Of a DNA stretch of 64,000 nucleotides, positions 49,085 through 58,795 are shown piece after piece (position 1 is the first letter of the stretch; every line of letters begins with the position of its first letter). Source of the DNA: Isoetes taiwanensis (Eukaryota > Streptophyta > Lycopodiopsida > Isoetales > Isoetaceae). The stretch spans positions 1,010,415 to 1,074,414 of the forward strand of contig JAJEKV010000107.1 in the NCBI GenBank assembly GCA_021234155.1. The letters are read 5' to 3'. The position numbers were made by a program, and so were the translations under genes. The notes under the pieces were generated by a model, which did not search any database, had not been told where the DNA came from, and worked only from the letters and a program-made list of their open reading frames with translations.

Positions 49085-49298
49085 AAATCACGAATCGGCG
49101 TCGAAAAGTCACGAAGAAGCGGTGTTTAAAAATCTTTATACCCCCTCTAACATGTCTATTTAGCCACGTGGCATGATTTAGGCGGTCCATGTGCCCGGGA
49201 CAAATCTGGGCCGTCGGACGGGGGCAGGGACATTGGCGCGATCTCGGCCGTCGATCGGACGCACAGACCGACGCCACGGTTTTATAATATAGGAATAG
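49085..49298. other. GC-rich stretch right of the TTAA element
   Basis: A second near copy of the insertion site lies at 49108-49135. It is followed by a GC-rich tract with CCACGTGGC (49165) and repeated GGCCGTCG motifs (GGGCCGTCGGAC, CGGCCGTCGATC) and then TTTATAATATAGGAATAG. The abrupt GC shift suggests the end of another mobile element or a regulatory island. I cannot tell which. Confidence 0.35.
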
Positions 49299-50335
49299 TC
49301 AAAGATCTACATCATAGTCCTCATCATTTTTCTTGCTGGTCTCAGCACTATCTTTCTCTGCCATCTGCTCCTTTGTTGGAGAGTTATCACCTTTTGGTTC
49401 TGCCTTGTCCTCTGGAATAGTAGCTAAAGCTACTTCTTTAAGCTCTGCAAAGGTGGCCTCGTCGTTTAGTGAGCTTGAGAAAGGAGGTTGTATCTCTGAG
49501 GACGTCAGCTTAGCATAATCAGATGAAGACTTGGTCCCCAACTCTTGATTTTCATCTGGTAAAGTAGGTAAGGCAGCCAATCTCATCTCACAAAATTCAC
49601 AGCCTCCTTGTCAATGTCCACGGCTACACAGTTGTGGCCCTTCTTAAGTGCACAAGCAATAGTAGTACCAGAACAAAAAAAAGCATCAAGCACCCAATCT
49701 CCTCGACGCGAGAACATGTCCAGGAGATGGTTGATGAGCTTTTGTGGTTTCTGATAGTGATTTACGATCCTACCTTGTGCACTTGGGTCCTGCAATTTCT
49801 GTAAGACCGCTGGAAACTCTAGGCGTTTGAAAAATTTTGACAGGCGGCAGTGTTGAAGTGCTCCATGGTTCTCTTCCCGTCAAAACTCCAGTAAGCAACA
49901 TGAAGGTACTCCACCGTGCTGAGCAACCTTGGTCCTCCACCATGATAATTGATGTTCGTTTTGTACCTAGTAAAATATTTGAAGTGAAGTTAGCAAAAAC
50001 AAGAAAACAGTTCGAAAACTAAAACCAAAGTAATCCTATTCCGGAATACGAAACGTAATTGAAGAGGTTAGCAACTGTATTCTGGAATAAGACTTACCAG
50101 ACCAAGTTTTCATATCCTGCCTGAACTGCAGAACCAAAGTGGTTTTTAAAAGCGGATTCTTCCAAGCCAGCCTGCATGCTAGAATGGAACACAAGTAGAC
50201 GCCAATGCTTGGCCGTTGTAATCTGCTTGATGCCATCAATAAATGCATTGAACTCAGAAAATTTGAAGGGCTAGTCGTCATAGCGGCTATCTTTTAGCTT
50301 AAAGCCGTAGGGAAGGTCGTGCAATCGCCATGAAT
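49299..50335 (-). pseudogene. Beta-class DNA amino-methyltransferase remnant with acidic C-terminal tail
   Basis: Minus-strand order: [15 protein letters not shown] (50274-50318), PFKFSEFNAFIDGIKQITTA and WRLLVFHSSMQAGLEESAFK to AVQAGYENLVW, a GTAAGT donor near 50096, a TTTTACTAG acceptor near 49970, YKTNINYHGGGPRLLSTVEY, then LQDPSAQGRIVNHYQKPQKL, INHLLDMF and VLDAFFCSGTTIACALKKGH (about 49630-49720), and an acidic Ser/Glu/Lys tail ending DEDYDVDL. DPPY (here DLPY) upstream of the SAM-binding FxGxG (here FFCSG) is the motif order of beta-class DNA N6-adenine/N4-cytosine methylases. Both key motifs are mutated, and a stop and frameshifts intervene. The intron shows it was a eukaryotic nuclear gene, not bacterial contamination. 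Confidence 0.7.
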
Positions 50336-50404
50336 GATCGAAAACAGGTTGTTTTAATCAAACATGCAAAATCTTTCATAGTCGGAAGGTTCTGCATCAA
50401 CAGT

Positions 50405-50690
50405 CCTCCACTTGGTCCTTTGGGAACATTAGTGAATGTTGCTAGAGGGCCTGTTGTAGATGAGCAGGAACTGGTCAAGGCCCTTTCAGAAGGACGACTT
50501 GGAGCCGCTAGGTTGGATGTTTATAAAAATGAGCCTCATGTGCCTCGGAAATTATTTCTTCTAGACAATGTGGTTTTGCTGCCACATGTAGGTATTGCTA
50601 CATGGGAAACAAGTAGAGCAATGAAATTTGGAGGCACATTTTACTGGAAAGCCTCTTGTGACACCTATTAAGGACATGATATTGCCATAA
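50405..50690 (+). pseudogene. Hydroxypyruvate reductase, last-exon fragment
   Basis: The frame reads [60 protein letters not shown] and [13 protein letters not shown] frameshift near 50622 then leads to [15 protein letters not shown] and a TAA at 50688-50690. The catalytic Arg (VARG), Glu (NEPHV) and His (LLPHVG) are all present. About 90 residues of the NAD-binding domain are missing between this and the first exon at 41457-41889 on the same strand, 8.5 kb upstream. This is the same gene split apart or a second fragment of a related one. It begins only ~70 bases from the opposite-strand methyltransferase remnant. Confidence 0.85.
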
Positions 50691-51620
50691 ACTTTGTGTT
50701 GATTACTTAAATTCAAGGTTTGATCTGATAATTTATGGCTAGACACTTTAATGTCTTCTATAGATTATATTGGTGATATCTAGTTGAAATTCTAGGTTTG
50801 ATAGTTCAGTAAATAATATCTATTTTAACCACTCTTAATTTCTTTCTCTGAATCTTACTACCGCTAAAAGTTAGAAGAACCTTGAAATGATTTTTTCGTG
50901 CTTGCGCTTTATAAACATTCATTGATAGCTTTATCAATATGTAGGTGACTAGGAAACGGGTTGGAATTGTGGGGCTTGGTAGGATTGAAATGGTTGTGTG
51001 CAAGCCTTTGGGTGCCACATTGCCAGATATAGTAAGTGAATATGGGAGGATACAAATAGATCAAAGTGGAAGGATATATCTGTACTGATATTTGGGACTC
51101 CCTTTTTGTAAAGCTTTTATAAAGTGAAAATGTTTCTATAAAAGGGCATTGAGAATTGCCATTTGTATCTTCTCACTATTTAACCTTTTTTTTACAGTTA
51201 AGCAAATTCCATGATCACTTCTCTACGAACTAATAGAAACATTTTAACTTGTATGTGCAGCATTTAGTCAAAAATCATGTGCTTTGTATGCACACATTGT
51301 CTGAATTCTTCTTATTTTTACACTGCATCTTGGTATGACCAAAATCTAGACAAGTGTGGAGTCCTGTTTAAATTGTCGACTACCTAACTTTTGCTCATCA
51401 ATGTTATGGACGTACAAAGGAACATAAGTTATAAATATAAATAAAATATAAATGGTGGTGGTTGTTCTTGCAAATGTCAAAATTATGATACAAAGTCTAC
51501 GTCTTAAGATCTGATAGACTTGACGGCTATATAATTGTGCAAAGACCGTATTAAATTTATTTCTAGTTTGGATCACTATGCATTAAAGAATATGCAAACA
51601 CACCCTCGAGACACCGGATG
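50691..51620. other. Intergenic, no gene recognised
   Basis: AT-rich, short frames only. Confidence 0.5.
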
Positions 51621-51652
51621 GCAACCCTCTGTGCGCAGCACCTTGTTTAAGT
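51621..51652 (+). repeat. Direct repeat GGCAACCCTCTGTGCGCAGC, left copy
   Basis: GGCAACCC-CTGTGCGCAGC followed by ACCTTGTTTA occurs here and at 56407-56438. A diverged form (AACACCTTGTTTA) follows repeat R copy 1 near 39690. The two close copies flank 4.75 kb of sequence that splits the duplicated two-exon gene. Confidence 0.6.
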
Positions 51653-51705
51653 TGTTTTGGGGATATGGTGAGGATATTCGTTTAAGTTAGAGTCAATAGT
51701 CCTTG
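51640..51705 (+). pseudogene. Intron segment of the duplicated two-exon gene
   Basis: Matches 25799-25862 in the intron of the intact gene: TTGGGGATATGGTGAGGATA against TTGGAACATGATGAGGATAG, then GTTTAAGTTAGAGTCAATA against GTTTAAGTTAGGATCAACA. Repeat R copy 3 starts at its right end. It is the left remnant of the broken second copy. Confidence 0.5.
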
Positions 51706-51880
51706 TTTTTGGGTTGCCCCTAGGGGGGCAAACCCTCGTTTGTATGGGGTTGTGGCACATGCCGAGTATATGCTAGAATATACTCAGAATATGTTGACGA
51801 CTGCTCAAAACCGATTGTACCCTGTAAACTGGCGATCATTTGTGTTCTAAATCGAGGATGGTCCAACCGGTTACCGGGCA
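51706..51880 (+). repeat. Repeat R, copy 3
   Basis: Its first hairpin at 51711-51735 pairs GGGTTGCCCC with GGGGGCAAACCC. The second AT-rich inverted repeat is around 51757-51795. It has the same orientation as the other two copies and appears to have inserted in the duplicated intron. Confidence 0.75.
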
Positions 51881-52403
51881 TGGCGCAAGGCAGCTGGCTC
51901 AGTCAGTATCTTGAGCTTCTTCCTTGGTCTTTAATCGCACAAAAGGCCGCTTTGCTTCTAAGTTCTTGTCGGACTTCTAGGAATTTTTTGCGCTAAAATT
52001 CGATTCAAGTAGGCTCGAAAGGTATTCCGGCGAATGGGGTCGTGAAATCTTGAAGAAATCCTTAAGCTAAGGAAATCAGCGGGCCGTCTTCTTCGCATGG
52101 CATGTTTGTCTTCTCAAATGGTATGCAGAATGCAGAATGGACAAACGGTTACGAGAGACATAAACATCTACGAACAGCTTATTGAAGGCCTTACTATGCC
52201 TAACCATGAGAAGTCACCAAGGATCCGATTAATTCAAGATGTAGTAAAGTGTGGAAACCCTAATCCGCAATGCTGAGGTCATTCGTGAGGAAAAACCTGC
52301 ATCCTATATACTGATAAGGAAAACAATGGAAGCAATGATTTGATCAAATGGGAGTCACCCACAAAGATCAAGTTCAAAGAGGACCATTGCTTTTCGATCA
52401 GGT
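51881..52403. other. No gene recognised
   Basis: Unassigned, with short frames on both strands. Confidence 0.4.
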
Positions 52404-52740
52404 GTGAAAATTTTCCCGAAAGTGAAGTTTAGTATAAGGTGCCGTCTCTTCATGGCAAATGAAAAGAACATTTCGGGGAAGCTCGACAAGCAAACTTGGC
52501 TGCATAGTATTAGCAGGACTGTTGCTATTCCAAGCAATAGACAACTTATCATAGACATGGATGGGACAATAACTTTAGAAGTCGTATGCGGTCCCTTCGT
52601 TGATGTTCTAAGCAAACACCTTTTCCCTTTGTTTTAGGCAAGCTTCAGATCTTGGTGCAATAGGACTAGCACAGCTAAGATTGGAACAAGTAAGCAAGGA
52701 AGTCACGGCCAAGGCACTCATTATACTGACAATATGTTTG
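52404..52740 (+). pseudogene. Protein-like remnant, family unknown
   Basis: A 77-codon frame contains KNISGKLDKQTWLHSISRTV, then RQLIIDMDGTITLEVVCGPF and VDVLSKHLFPLF. A second frame continues ASDLGAIGLAQLRLEQVSKE and VTAKALII. DMDGT recalls the HAD phosphatase nucleophile motif, but the rest does not fit that family, so I do not assign it. Composition and continuity suggest an old exon pair or a frameshifted exon. Confidence 0.3.
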
Positions 52741-53419
52741 GTTCTTATATTGCATAGCGTGTCATGTGCAGATTATTGATTCAAGTAATCATATACTTCC
52801 TGGATTTGGATTATATTTCATGGTACTTTTCTAGTTTAAGGAGTTCTGTTTGAAGCTCAAGTTCTCAAGGAATGTTTTTGAAATATAATTAATTTCCAGT
52901 TCCATAACTTGCTTTTTGCAATATAAATTCTATCCTGCAACACGGGTCTGGCTAAATGAAGTTTCTCCCCTCCACCATCACAGTTCTAGCTTTGGGTGTA
53001 TTTCTCTTTCTCCAATACCTCCCTCAACACCTTCTATTTAACCTGAAAGATGCTTTTCATAATAATGGAAGGATTGTCATACCCCAGAATCAGTGATCTT
53101 ACTGATAAGAGATTAAGCATCATGTTTTATATCCAATCACAAGAATGCATATCTCAGTATAGTTGCAAGTGCATTTAGTGCATTGCTTCAGATTTACAAT
53201 CGGCCAGCTATGTGTATTTTCTCAGATAGAAGCCGGTTGTGACTCAGAAAGGTGATGATAAAATTGCCTTTGCACTTTATATTTTTTGTATTCTTCCCAG
53301 AATTAAAGAAGGGCATTCATAGTTCCGCTAGCAGATTGACTATGTCAACAAGATGGCGCAACAAGCTGTTTTTAATGCAGGAGTTTTAGTGCAGTAAGTT
53401 TCAGGAGCTCTAATTGAAG

Positions 53420-53588
53420 GGGATGGAATATTGCGAAGACTGTTCTAGGTCTGCACATGTGCAACTGGGTTCTGACGGAGGAAGAAGATAACCATGTTGA
53501 TGATCTGGGTAGCCCTACTCCGAAATCCGAAGGAAATACTACTAGAAGCTTGAGCTCATCCGTGCGGAGCTTGTGCCTTTCGAAGGTA
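53420..53588 (+). pseudogene. Orphan exon-like segment
   Basis: One frame reads GWNIAKTVLGLHMCNWVLTE, EEDNHVDDLGSPTPKSEGNT and TRSLSSSVRSLCLSK, ending exactly at a GTATGT donor (53589). Acidic and serine-rich, so possibly a regulatory linker. No partner exon is identified. MAQQAVFNAGVLVQ just upstream (53353-53394) may be the preceding exon. Confidence 0.35.
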
Positions 53589-53589
53589 T

Positions 53590-54319
53590 GTCCATATCTT
53601 TTCCCTGGAACTTGTCTTGTGTATTTCATGTAATCAACCATATATGCATACCATCTTTGATATTCTAGAACATATATATGCATAACAGAGCTCTATATAT
53701 ATAACAGAGCTCTGGGTTATTTCATGTGTTATCATTGGAGTTTTCTTTAACTTCCCTGACTAGAATTTTGAACTAAGTGATGCATAAGCTCTTTGATTAT
53801 ACATTTCAGAGAAAGGGATTTAATAAGCACGTTTATTCACTTCCAAACACTACTAGAAGGCAACACTTAGGAAAATTTGCCTTAGCCTATGGCCTCCTTC
53901 CCCTTCCCTATTACTTTTGTGTAGCAGCAAAAGTAAAACATAACGGAAGGTTTGAAATGTTTAAAAATCTTATTACTACATGTGAAGGATATGTAACTAC
54001 TTCTGGCCATTTTTTGGCCAATGTTTGAAACTACATGGCATATTTACAAGCAAGAAACTCTTACTTCCATAGGAAGGGACTGCAAACGGGATTCAACATT
54101 CCACAATTTGTTGATTCTGGTGTGCGAATAATTTGTGGCTGGCAAAGCTTACACGCCATCGAAGCTTTTCGCAAGATAGCAAGAAAAGAACATAGTTATT
54201 CAACACAAAACATATCTTTATTGTTTGTTCTTAAGGAGTTGCATTAGCAAAATATCGACTCCCCAATACAGTGAGGTCATGCTAAATGCCTTGCATTTTA
54301 CTACATTGTAATAGAACTT
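53590..54319. other. No gene recognised
   Basis: AT-rich with short frames. An ATATATATAACAGAGCTCT motif is duplicated at about 53663-53711. Confidence 0.4.
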
Positions 54320-54560
54320 TGTAAATAAAATAAGCGCTCTAGCCAAGATGTAGAGCAGCAATCTTTGGCCCCGATATATGTTAGAAACTCGGAATTGACC
54401 GGGTCGGGCTTCGGCTCTTAACACGAGGATCTCCTGCTTGTAAGCCAAGTGATCTACCACTTGCAACACAATGGACCACCCAACTTGGCTCTCATACCAT
54501 GACGATGGACCAGCTAGGTATTGAACTAAGAAATCCTCTACTTGCATGCCAAGGGTGCAA
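54320..54560 (-). mobile_element. Possible tRNA-Val-derived SINE
   Basis: The minus strand reads GTGGTAGATCACTTGGCTTA, CAAGCAGGAGATCCTCGTG, TTAAGAGCC (about 54412-54465). It closely resembles the D-arm, anticodon (TAC) arm and T-arm of a valine tRNA (GTGGTAGAGCACTTGCCTTACAAGC), with a decayed B box. The acceptor stem is absent and extra sequence follows, so it is a pol III-derived SINE or tRNA relic rather than a working tRNA. Confidence 0.5.
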
Positions 54561-54569
54561 ACCACAAAT

Positions 54570-54810
54570 TCAAGAAATAAATGTAACAGGGTTGTAAGTA
54601 TTATGTGGAATGATAGCTTCCCTTTGTCTTTTGTCATATGAAATAACCTCTCTGTTATTTGCAGATTTATATGCCTTTTCTAATGCCAGCTCTATGTTCT
54701 CACCATCTGCTTCAATTTTTCCCATGATGCGTCTTATGTCAGGTTTTATCTCATGTCTGATTATATTGGGCATTTCCAGTTTAATGCATTCTAGTAAGAG
54801 GATGCTGGAT
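54570..54810 (-). pseudogene. Short protein-like remnant, family unknown
   Basis: The minus strand encodes LLLECIKLEMPNIIRHEIKP, DIRRIMGKIEADGENIELAL and EKAYKSANNREVISYDKRQR. It is charged and helix-like. I see neither splice sites nor a family match. It directly precedes the SINE-like sequence on the same strand. Confidence 0.3.
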
Positions 54811-54839
54811 ATTCTTTATGGCAAGTATTACTGAAATTG

Positions 54840-56030
54840 TTTACTAACATGCTAGATTGCTTGTAGGACACAGTAGAAACAATGTGGCTAAATTCAAGGC
54901 AAATCAATGGTTTCAAATATTGTTGTTTATATTCAAGTTTGTTTTGAGAAAACTGTTTTCAAGTGCTAAAAAACATCAAGCTTAAACATTTGATCGAAAC
55001 TGTTTTTAAGTGCTTAAATATAGATTCAAGCGTTGTCATAATATTCTTTAACAATCTTAACAGTTTTTTGAGCCTTAATGGGTTACTTGAAATATTAGTC
55101 TTCATTACCCAGAAAAAAGATCAGTCCTTGCCTGACAATTCTGTGATGCAGCCTTAAATGGCTATTTTAGTAGCCTATGTGGCTGCCACCTTAGCCTTGG
55201 TGGTACCAGTACACTCACCACTTTGGCACTTCATAAGATGAGTTGGCATTGCCACCTTGGTATACAAAAAAGCTTGCCTTATGTCTTATTTTGTTGGTCA
55301 TGTTGTTATGTGGTCCGTATAGTTTGAGAGGTGTTCATTTCGCTACTACACAAGTTTTACGCCTAAGTGTGCAGCCAATGGACACCCCCCATAAGGCTAG
55401 ATTTGTACCTGGAAGTGATTTCTTTACTCCTTGGCTTTCAAAAATTGTCTCCATTACTCGAATCCGATGGTGCTAATGGCAGCCTTTCCACTTCTTCTTC
55501 TAAAACCCGCCTCATCAGAGGACAATGGAGAAGCAGCCGCCATGTTCAACCACATTAATCGCCTACTTACGCTACATTGATAAATTTCCTTCATGCCTGC
55601 GCCTTCTTCCATTTCATAACCTAAGTACGGCGAAGACCTACATTCTTACAAGCTCTTTCCCATCTTGGCTTTCTTATGTAATTGTTCTTTTCTCGACCAA
55701 GGCCAAGAAGCCTTTTCCACTCCCATAGTCACTTATCAGAAGCTTCAGTGCATAATAATGCTTTTTCGGTAACCAGCATCATCCTTGACGGAATACTTCT
55801 TGATCTTGTTCCTAAAGCTTGTGTTTCTTCTTAAATTCGGTGTAGACTGCATTCCATATCAGAGATTTGTCTGTGCAATAGTATATCGTGCCATATGTAA
55901 GCCGGGATGTTGTTCTTATGCGGATTAAAACAAGAATCTCTATCATGAAGCGATTTTTTACAGAGAATTCAAAAAAACAATGAGACTGACACCAAAAATC
56001 GCTCTAGAAAGCATTGCAAGAGATGCATGA
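54840..56030. other. No gene recognised
   Basis: Unassigned. The frame at 55243-55476 has a hydrophobic stretch, CLILLVMLLCG, but no other support. A degenerate AAGTGCTAAAAAACATCAAG / AAGTGCTTAAATATAGATTC repetition lies at 54960-55030. Confidence 0.4.
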
Positions 56031-56086
56031 TTGATATTCATGCTCCAAATGTGGGAAGCGTCCTCAGTCAAGTATTGAGGTTTGTA

Positions 56087-56152
56087 ATGAATGCATATGC
56101 AGTAATTGAAACCGGAGGTGAGCAAATCCAAGTGGAACCAGGAAGATTTTAT
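56087..56152 (+). pseudogene. rpl21: Plastid-type ribosomal protein bL21 N-terminus (rpl21 fragment)
   Basis: The frame from the ATG at 56087 reads MNAYAVIETGGEQIQVEPGR and FY. This is the conserved start of plastid-encoded L21 (YAxIETGGxQxxVEPGRFY), a protein of the large subunit of plastid ribosomes. It differs from the nuclear-encoded L21 of seed plants. After FY the similarity stops abruptly and a TGA follows at 56210-56212. Only 22 of about 115 codons remain. It is probably plastid DNA inserted in the nucleus, or the relic of a gene transferred there. Plastid rpl21 is known from bryophytes, lycophytes and ferns but not seed plants. Confidence 0.65.
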
Positions 56153-56406
56153 GGGTCAATATCCAACAATCAGTTCCATAGAATGAATGACCGATCCGGA
56201 TCCAGGAAATGATAGAGCCTTAGAATAACGATGCGTAATAAGATGGGTGATGGTAATAGTGTGGTGGTTATTTTTTAGTGATTGGACATCTTCTCAGAGC
56301 TATGTTAGCTGCTACATATGAGGCCAGTTGGAATTTTTCATAGTAAGTTCAATGGAAAACATGACTTTGAAGGATGATTTAAGCCACTTCACCCTCCGGC
56401 CATGGA

Positions 56407-56438
56407 GGGCAACCCCCTGTGCGCAGCACCTTGTTTAC
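56407..56438 (+). repeat. Direct repeat GGCAACCCCCTGTGCGCAGC, right copy
   Basis: Matches 51621-51652 with one difference over about 30 bases. It lies just before the resumption of the duplicated two-exon gene. Confidence 0.6.
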
Positions 56439-56458
56439 TTTGCATACATGGCAATGTG

Positions 56459-56757
56459 GTAAGATCTATTTGTAGAGTCATTAAGTTAACATTTGTAAAA
56501 TTATAGAATCTAGTCTTGAATCTTCATTACCTTTTCTATTTTGTAGCATGGGCCTAATGGGTTGTAGCATGCAAAGAATGGGGTTTCAATAGAAGATATA
56601 GAGAAGGAAGGTATAATCTACTCCATCTAGCGTACTGAAGCGAAATTGAGGCAACCAAAACTGAAGAATCAAAGGTAGTTGAAACTGGAATTAAAGAGTG
56701 TGGGGCAAACCTATGGGGCCACTATCCTTTAGAATGTATTTAAGAGAATCCTCGTGC
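56459..56757 (+). pseudogene. Duplicate of the two-exon gene: intron end plus exon 2, broken
   Basis: The stretch aligns with 25879-26244 of the intact gene. It keeps intron sequence (TAGAATCT-GT-TTGAATCTTCATT), the acceptor TTTTGTAG (shifted by a few bases), and exon fragments such as GATATAGAGAAGGAAGGTAT and GGGGCCACTATCCTTTAGAA. About 60 bases of exon 2 are deleted and the frame is lost. Because the intron is retained, it arose by DNA duplication, not retroposition. An L1-like LINE cuts it at 56757. Confidence 0.8.
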
Positions 56758-58718
56758 GGCAAGTGTTCGGGTCTTGATGGCATTCCGGTGGAATTTTTCC
56801 AGGAGTACTGGGATTGGCTCGGTGCAGATGTGTATGATGCTTTCCGGGATTTTAAAAGACAGAGGCACCGACAAAATCCTCAATTCTAGTTGTATCTCCC
56901 TTATTCCAAAATGTAAGGATCCCTCTTCCATTTCAGAATGGCGCCCCATTACCTTGTTGTCCTCAGTGTACAAGATCTTTGCTAACGCTTTTGCTCAGAA
57001 GCTTTGTGGCGTGCTTACTGAGTCCATCTCTTCCACACAGTTAGGTTTCTTGCCTCGCCGGTGTATCTTGAATAATGTGGCAGCAGCATATGACAGTCTT
57101 TATTGGGCTAGAATGCATGGTTATCCCATTGTATACTTGAAGCTAGACTTTGCAAAAGCATATGATGTTGTTTGGAGTTTTCCCGAGCAAAGGCCTCCTA
57201 CGTCTTGGTTTTGGTATCGAGTTCGCAATAGACGTTATGAAATTTCATTATTTAGCTCATTCTTCAGTTCTTTTTCAAGGGGAACCATCGGCTTTTTTCA
57301 AGTGAGTCGTGGCATTCGCCTGTGGTATCGCCCTTTGGCAACCGGGCCGCTTTTTACAATTGTGGCGTAGATTCTTTCTCGTGTATTCTCTTGCAAAGCT
57401 GCAGGAAGGCATCTTGCATGGTCTTCCCATGAATAGTGGTTCATGTGAGATTTTGTAATCAAGACGTGAGATGACACTTTCTTTGTTCTTAATGGGTGAT
57501 GAGCGCACTTCTGAGAATGCCATTTCTTTGTTGGACAGTTTCTCTTTGTGGTATCTTTGTGGGATGGCAAAAGTGTACTGCCTTGTGGGCCCTAGACTCT
57601 CCAGTGATGTCTTCTATGGTTGCATTTCCATGGAAGGTTCTTCCTCATGGGAAGGCAACTAGGCTTCTGGGCATTCCAGTTGGTATACATTTCTCATCTG
57701 GAGATGCGTGGGATGTTATTATTAAGGGGTTGGAAAGGCATTTGTTCTGGTGGTCCACGGCTAAGTTATCCATGGCTGGCCGCCAGAACTATGGCAAAGT
57801 CGGGCCTCGAAAGTAGTACACATGTCTATATGGCATCCATCTTGCTGGCACCGCAGACAAAGATGCAGCTCATTGTTCGTACTATCAGGAATTTTATTTG
57901 GGGTGGCACTGAAGAAGGAGCTGATGTTAAAATTAGTTGGGCGAAGTGCGTTATGCCTAAATTTTGTGGAGGGCTAGGGATGATTCACTTTCTTCTCCAG
58001 AGCAAGGTGCTGATTTCTAAGTTCATATAGCGGATTCTAAATCATGTTGATAATTCCCCAGGGCTGCGGCTCATTCACCAGTCTTTACATATGTGCATTT
58101 CCTTTGGCTCTCCATCCATTAAGCCACTCCTCCCATGGGCATTATTCTATCCACTTTCTCCATATCCTAATGCCTCTTCTTTCCTCAAGGGGTTGCGAGG
58201 AATGAGACAATTGAGCACCGCTTTTTCTTGTGTCATCATGTTCGACTTGCTTGGCAGTGGCTTTTGAGCCTTTTCCATTGTGACTTGAATAGTCAGCAGG
58301 TCCTTTTGTCAGTCTATCCTAGTTCTTGGAACAAGTTGGCAAAGAGGGCTTTCCACTTAGCATCCGCTTGGATCATCCGTCCATCTGGAAGAGACGACAT
58401 CTTCTCATCTTCAAGGGACAGGTCCTTTCAGATACGCAAGTGCTTAATGATGCTTGTAGTCGCATTGTAAAGGCGTATAAGTGTTCTTCCTTAAAGGATG
58501 ACGTCAAGAGTGTCATTTGGGTGCGATATCTTCAGATTCAGGCTTACTCATAGCAAACAGTTGTGCTCGTGGTGATATGTATTCTCTGCTTTTCTGTGTT
58601 ATCTATATGGTGGGTAGTGTTGCTCTACTGGACATCTTCTCCACCGGGTTTTGAGTCCCCCATGTACTCTTTGTATTCTTTTGAGTAATAAAGGTCCACG
58701 TTCATCAAAAAAAAAAAA
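56758..58718 (+). mobile_element. L1-like LINE, 5'-truncated, poly(A)-tailed
   Basis: Starts inside the reverse transcriptase. GKCSGLDGIPVEFFQEYWDW is followed by SCISLIPKCKDPSSISEWRP, ITLLSSVYKIFANAFAQKLC, STQLGFLPRRCILNNV and IVYLKLDFAKAYDVVW, where the first catalytic Asp is intact. The YADD region near 57465 is shifted and interrupted. Then come RNFIWGGTEEGADVKISWAK, CGGLGM and the zinc-binding-like IEHRFFLCHHVRLAWQWL. The 3' UTR contains AATAAA and ends in 12 A at 58707-58718. Its insertion point is fixed by the flanking duplicated gene: AATCCTCGTGC on the left, TTGAT on the right. Confidence 0.88.
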
Positions 58719-58795
58719 TTGATTCTATTTACAAGAACCTATGTTTATAGTCTATGTGGCTTCCACAAGGCAATTATATATTAGTTTAGATGTAT
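58719..58795 (+). pseudogene. 3' UTR part of the duplicated two-exon gene
   Basis: Matches about 26247-26375 downstream of the intact gene, including CCACAAGGCAATTATAT and GATGTATAT. It is the sequence that followed exon 2 before the L1-like element inserted. Confidence 0.65.

Noticed and set aside
49299-50335. Bacterial contamination as the source of the methyltransferase
   Set aside because: The two coding halves are separated by a GT-AG intron and sit within plant gene fragments and plant-type repeats.
52404-52637. HAD-family phosphatase on the strength of DMDGT
   Set aside because: The residues after the motif do not follow the family, and no other HAD motif is present nearby.
54405-54470. 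A working tRNA-Val gene on the minus strand
   Set aside because: The D, anticodon and T arms are recognisable, but the acceptor stem does not close and the B box is mutated. A SINE relic is likelier.
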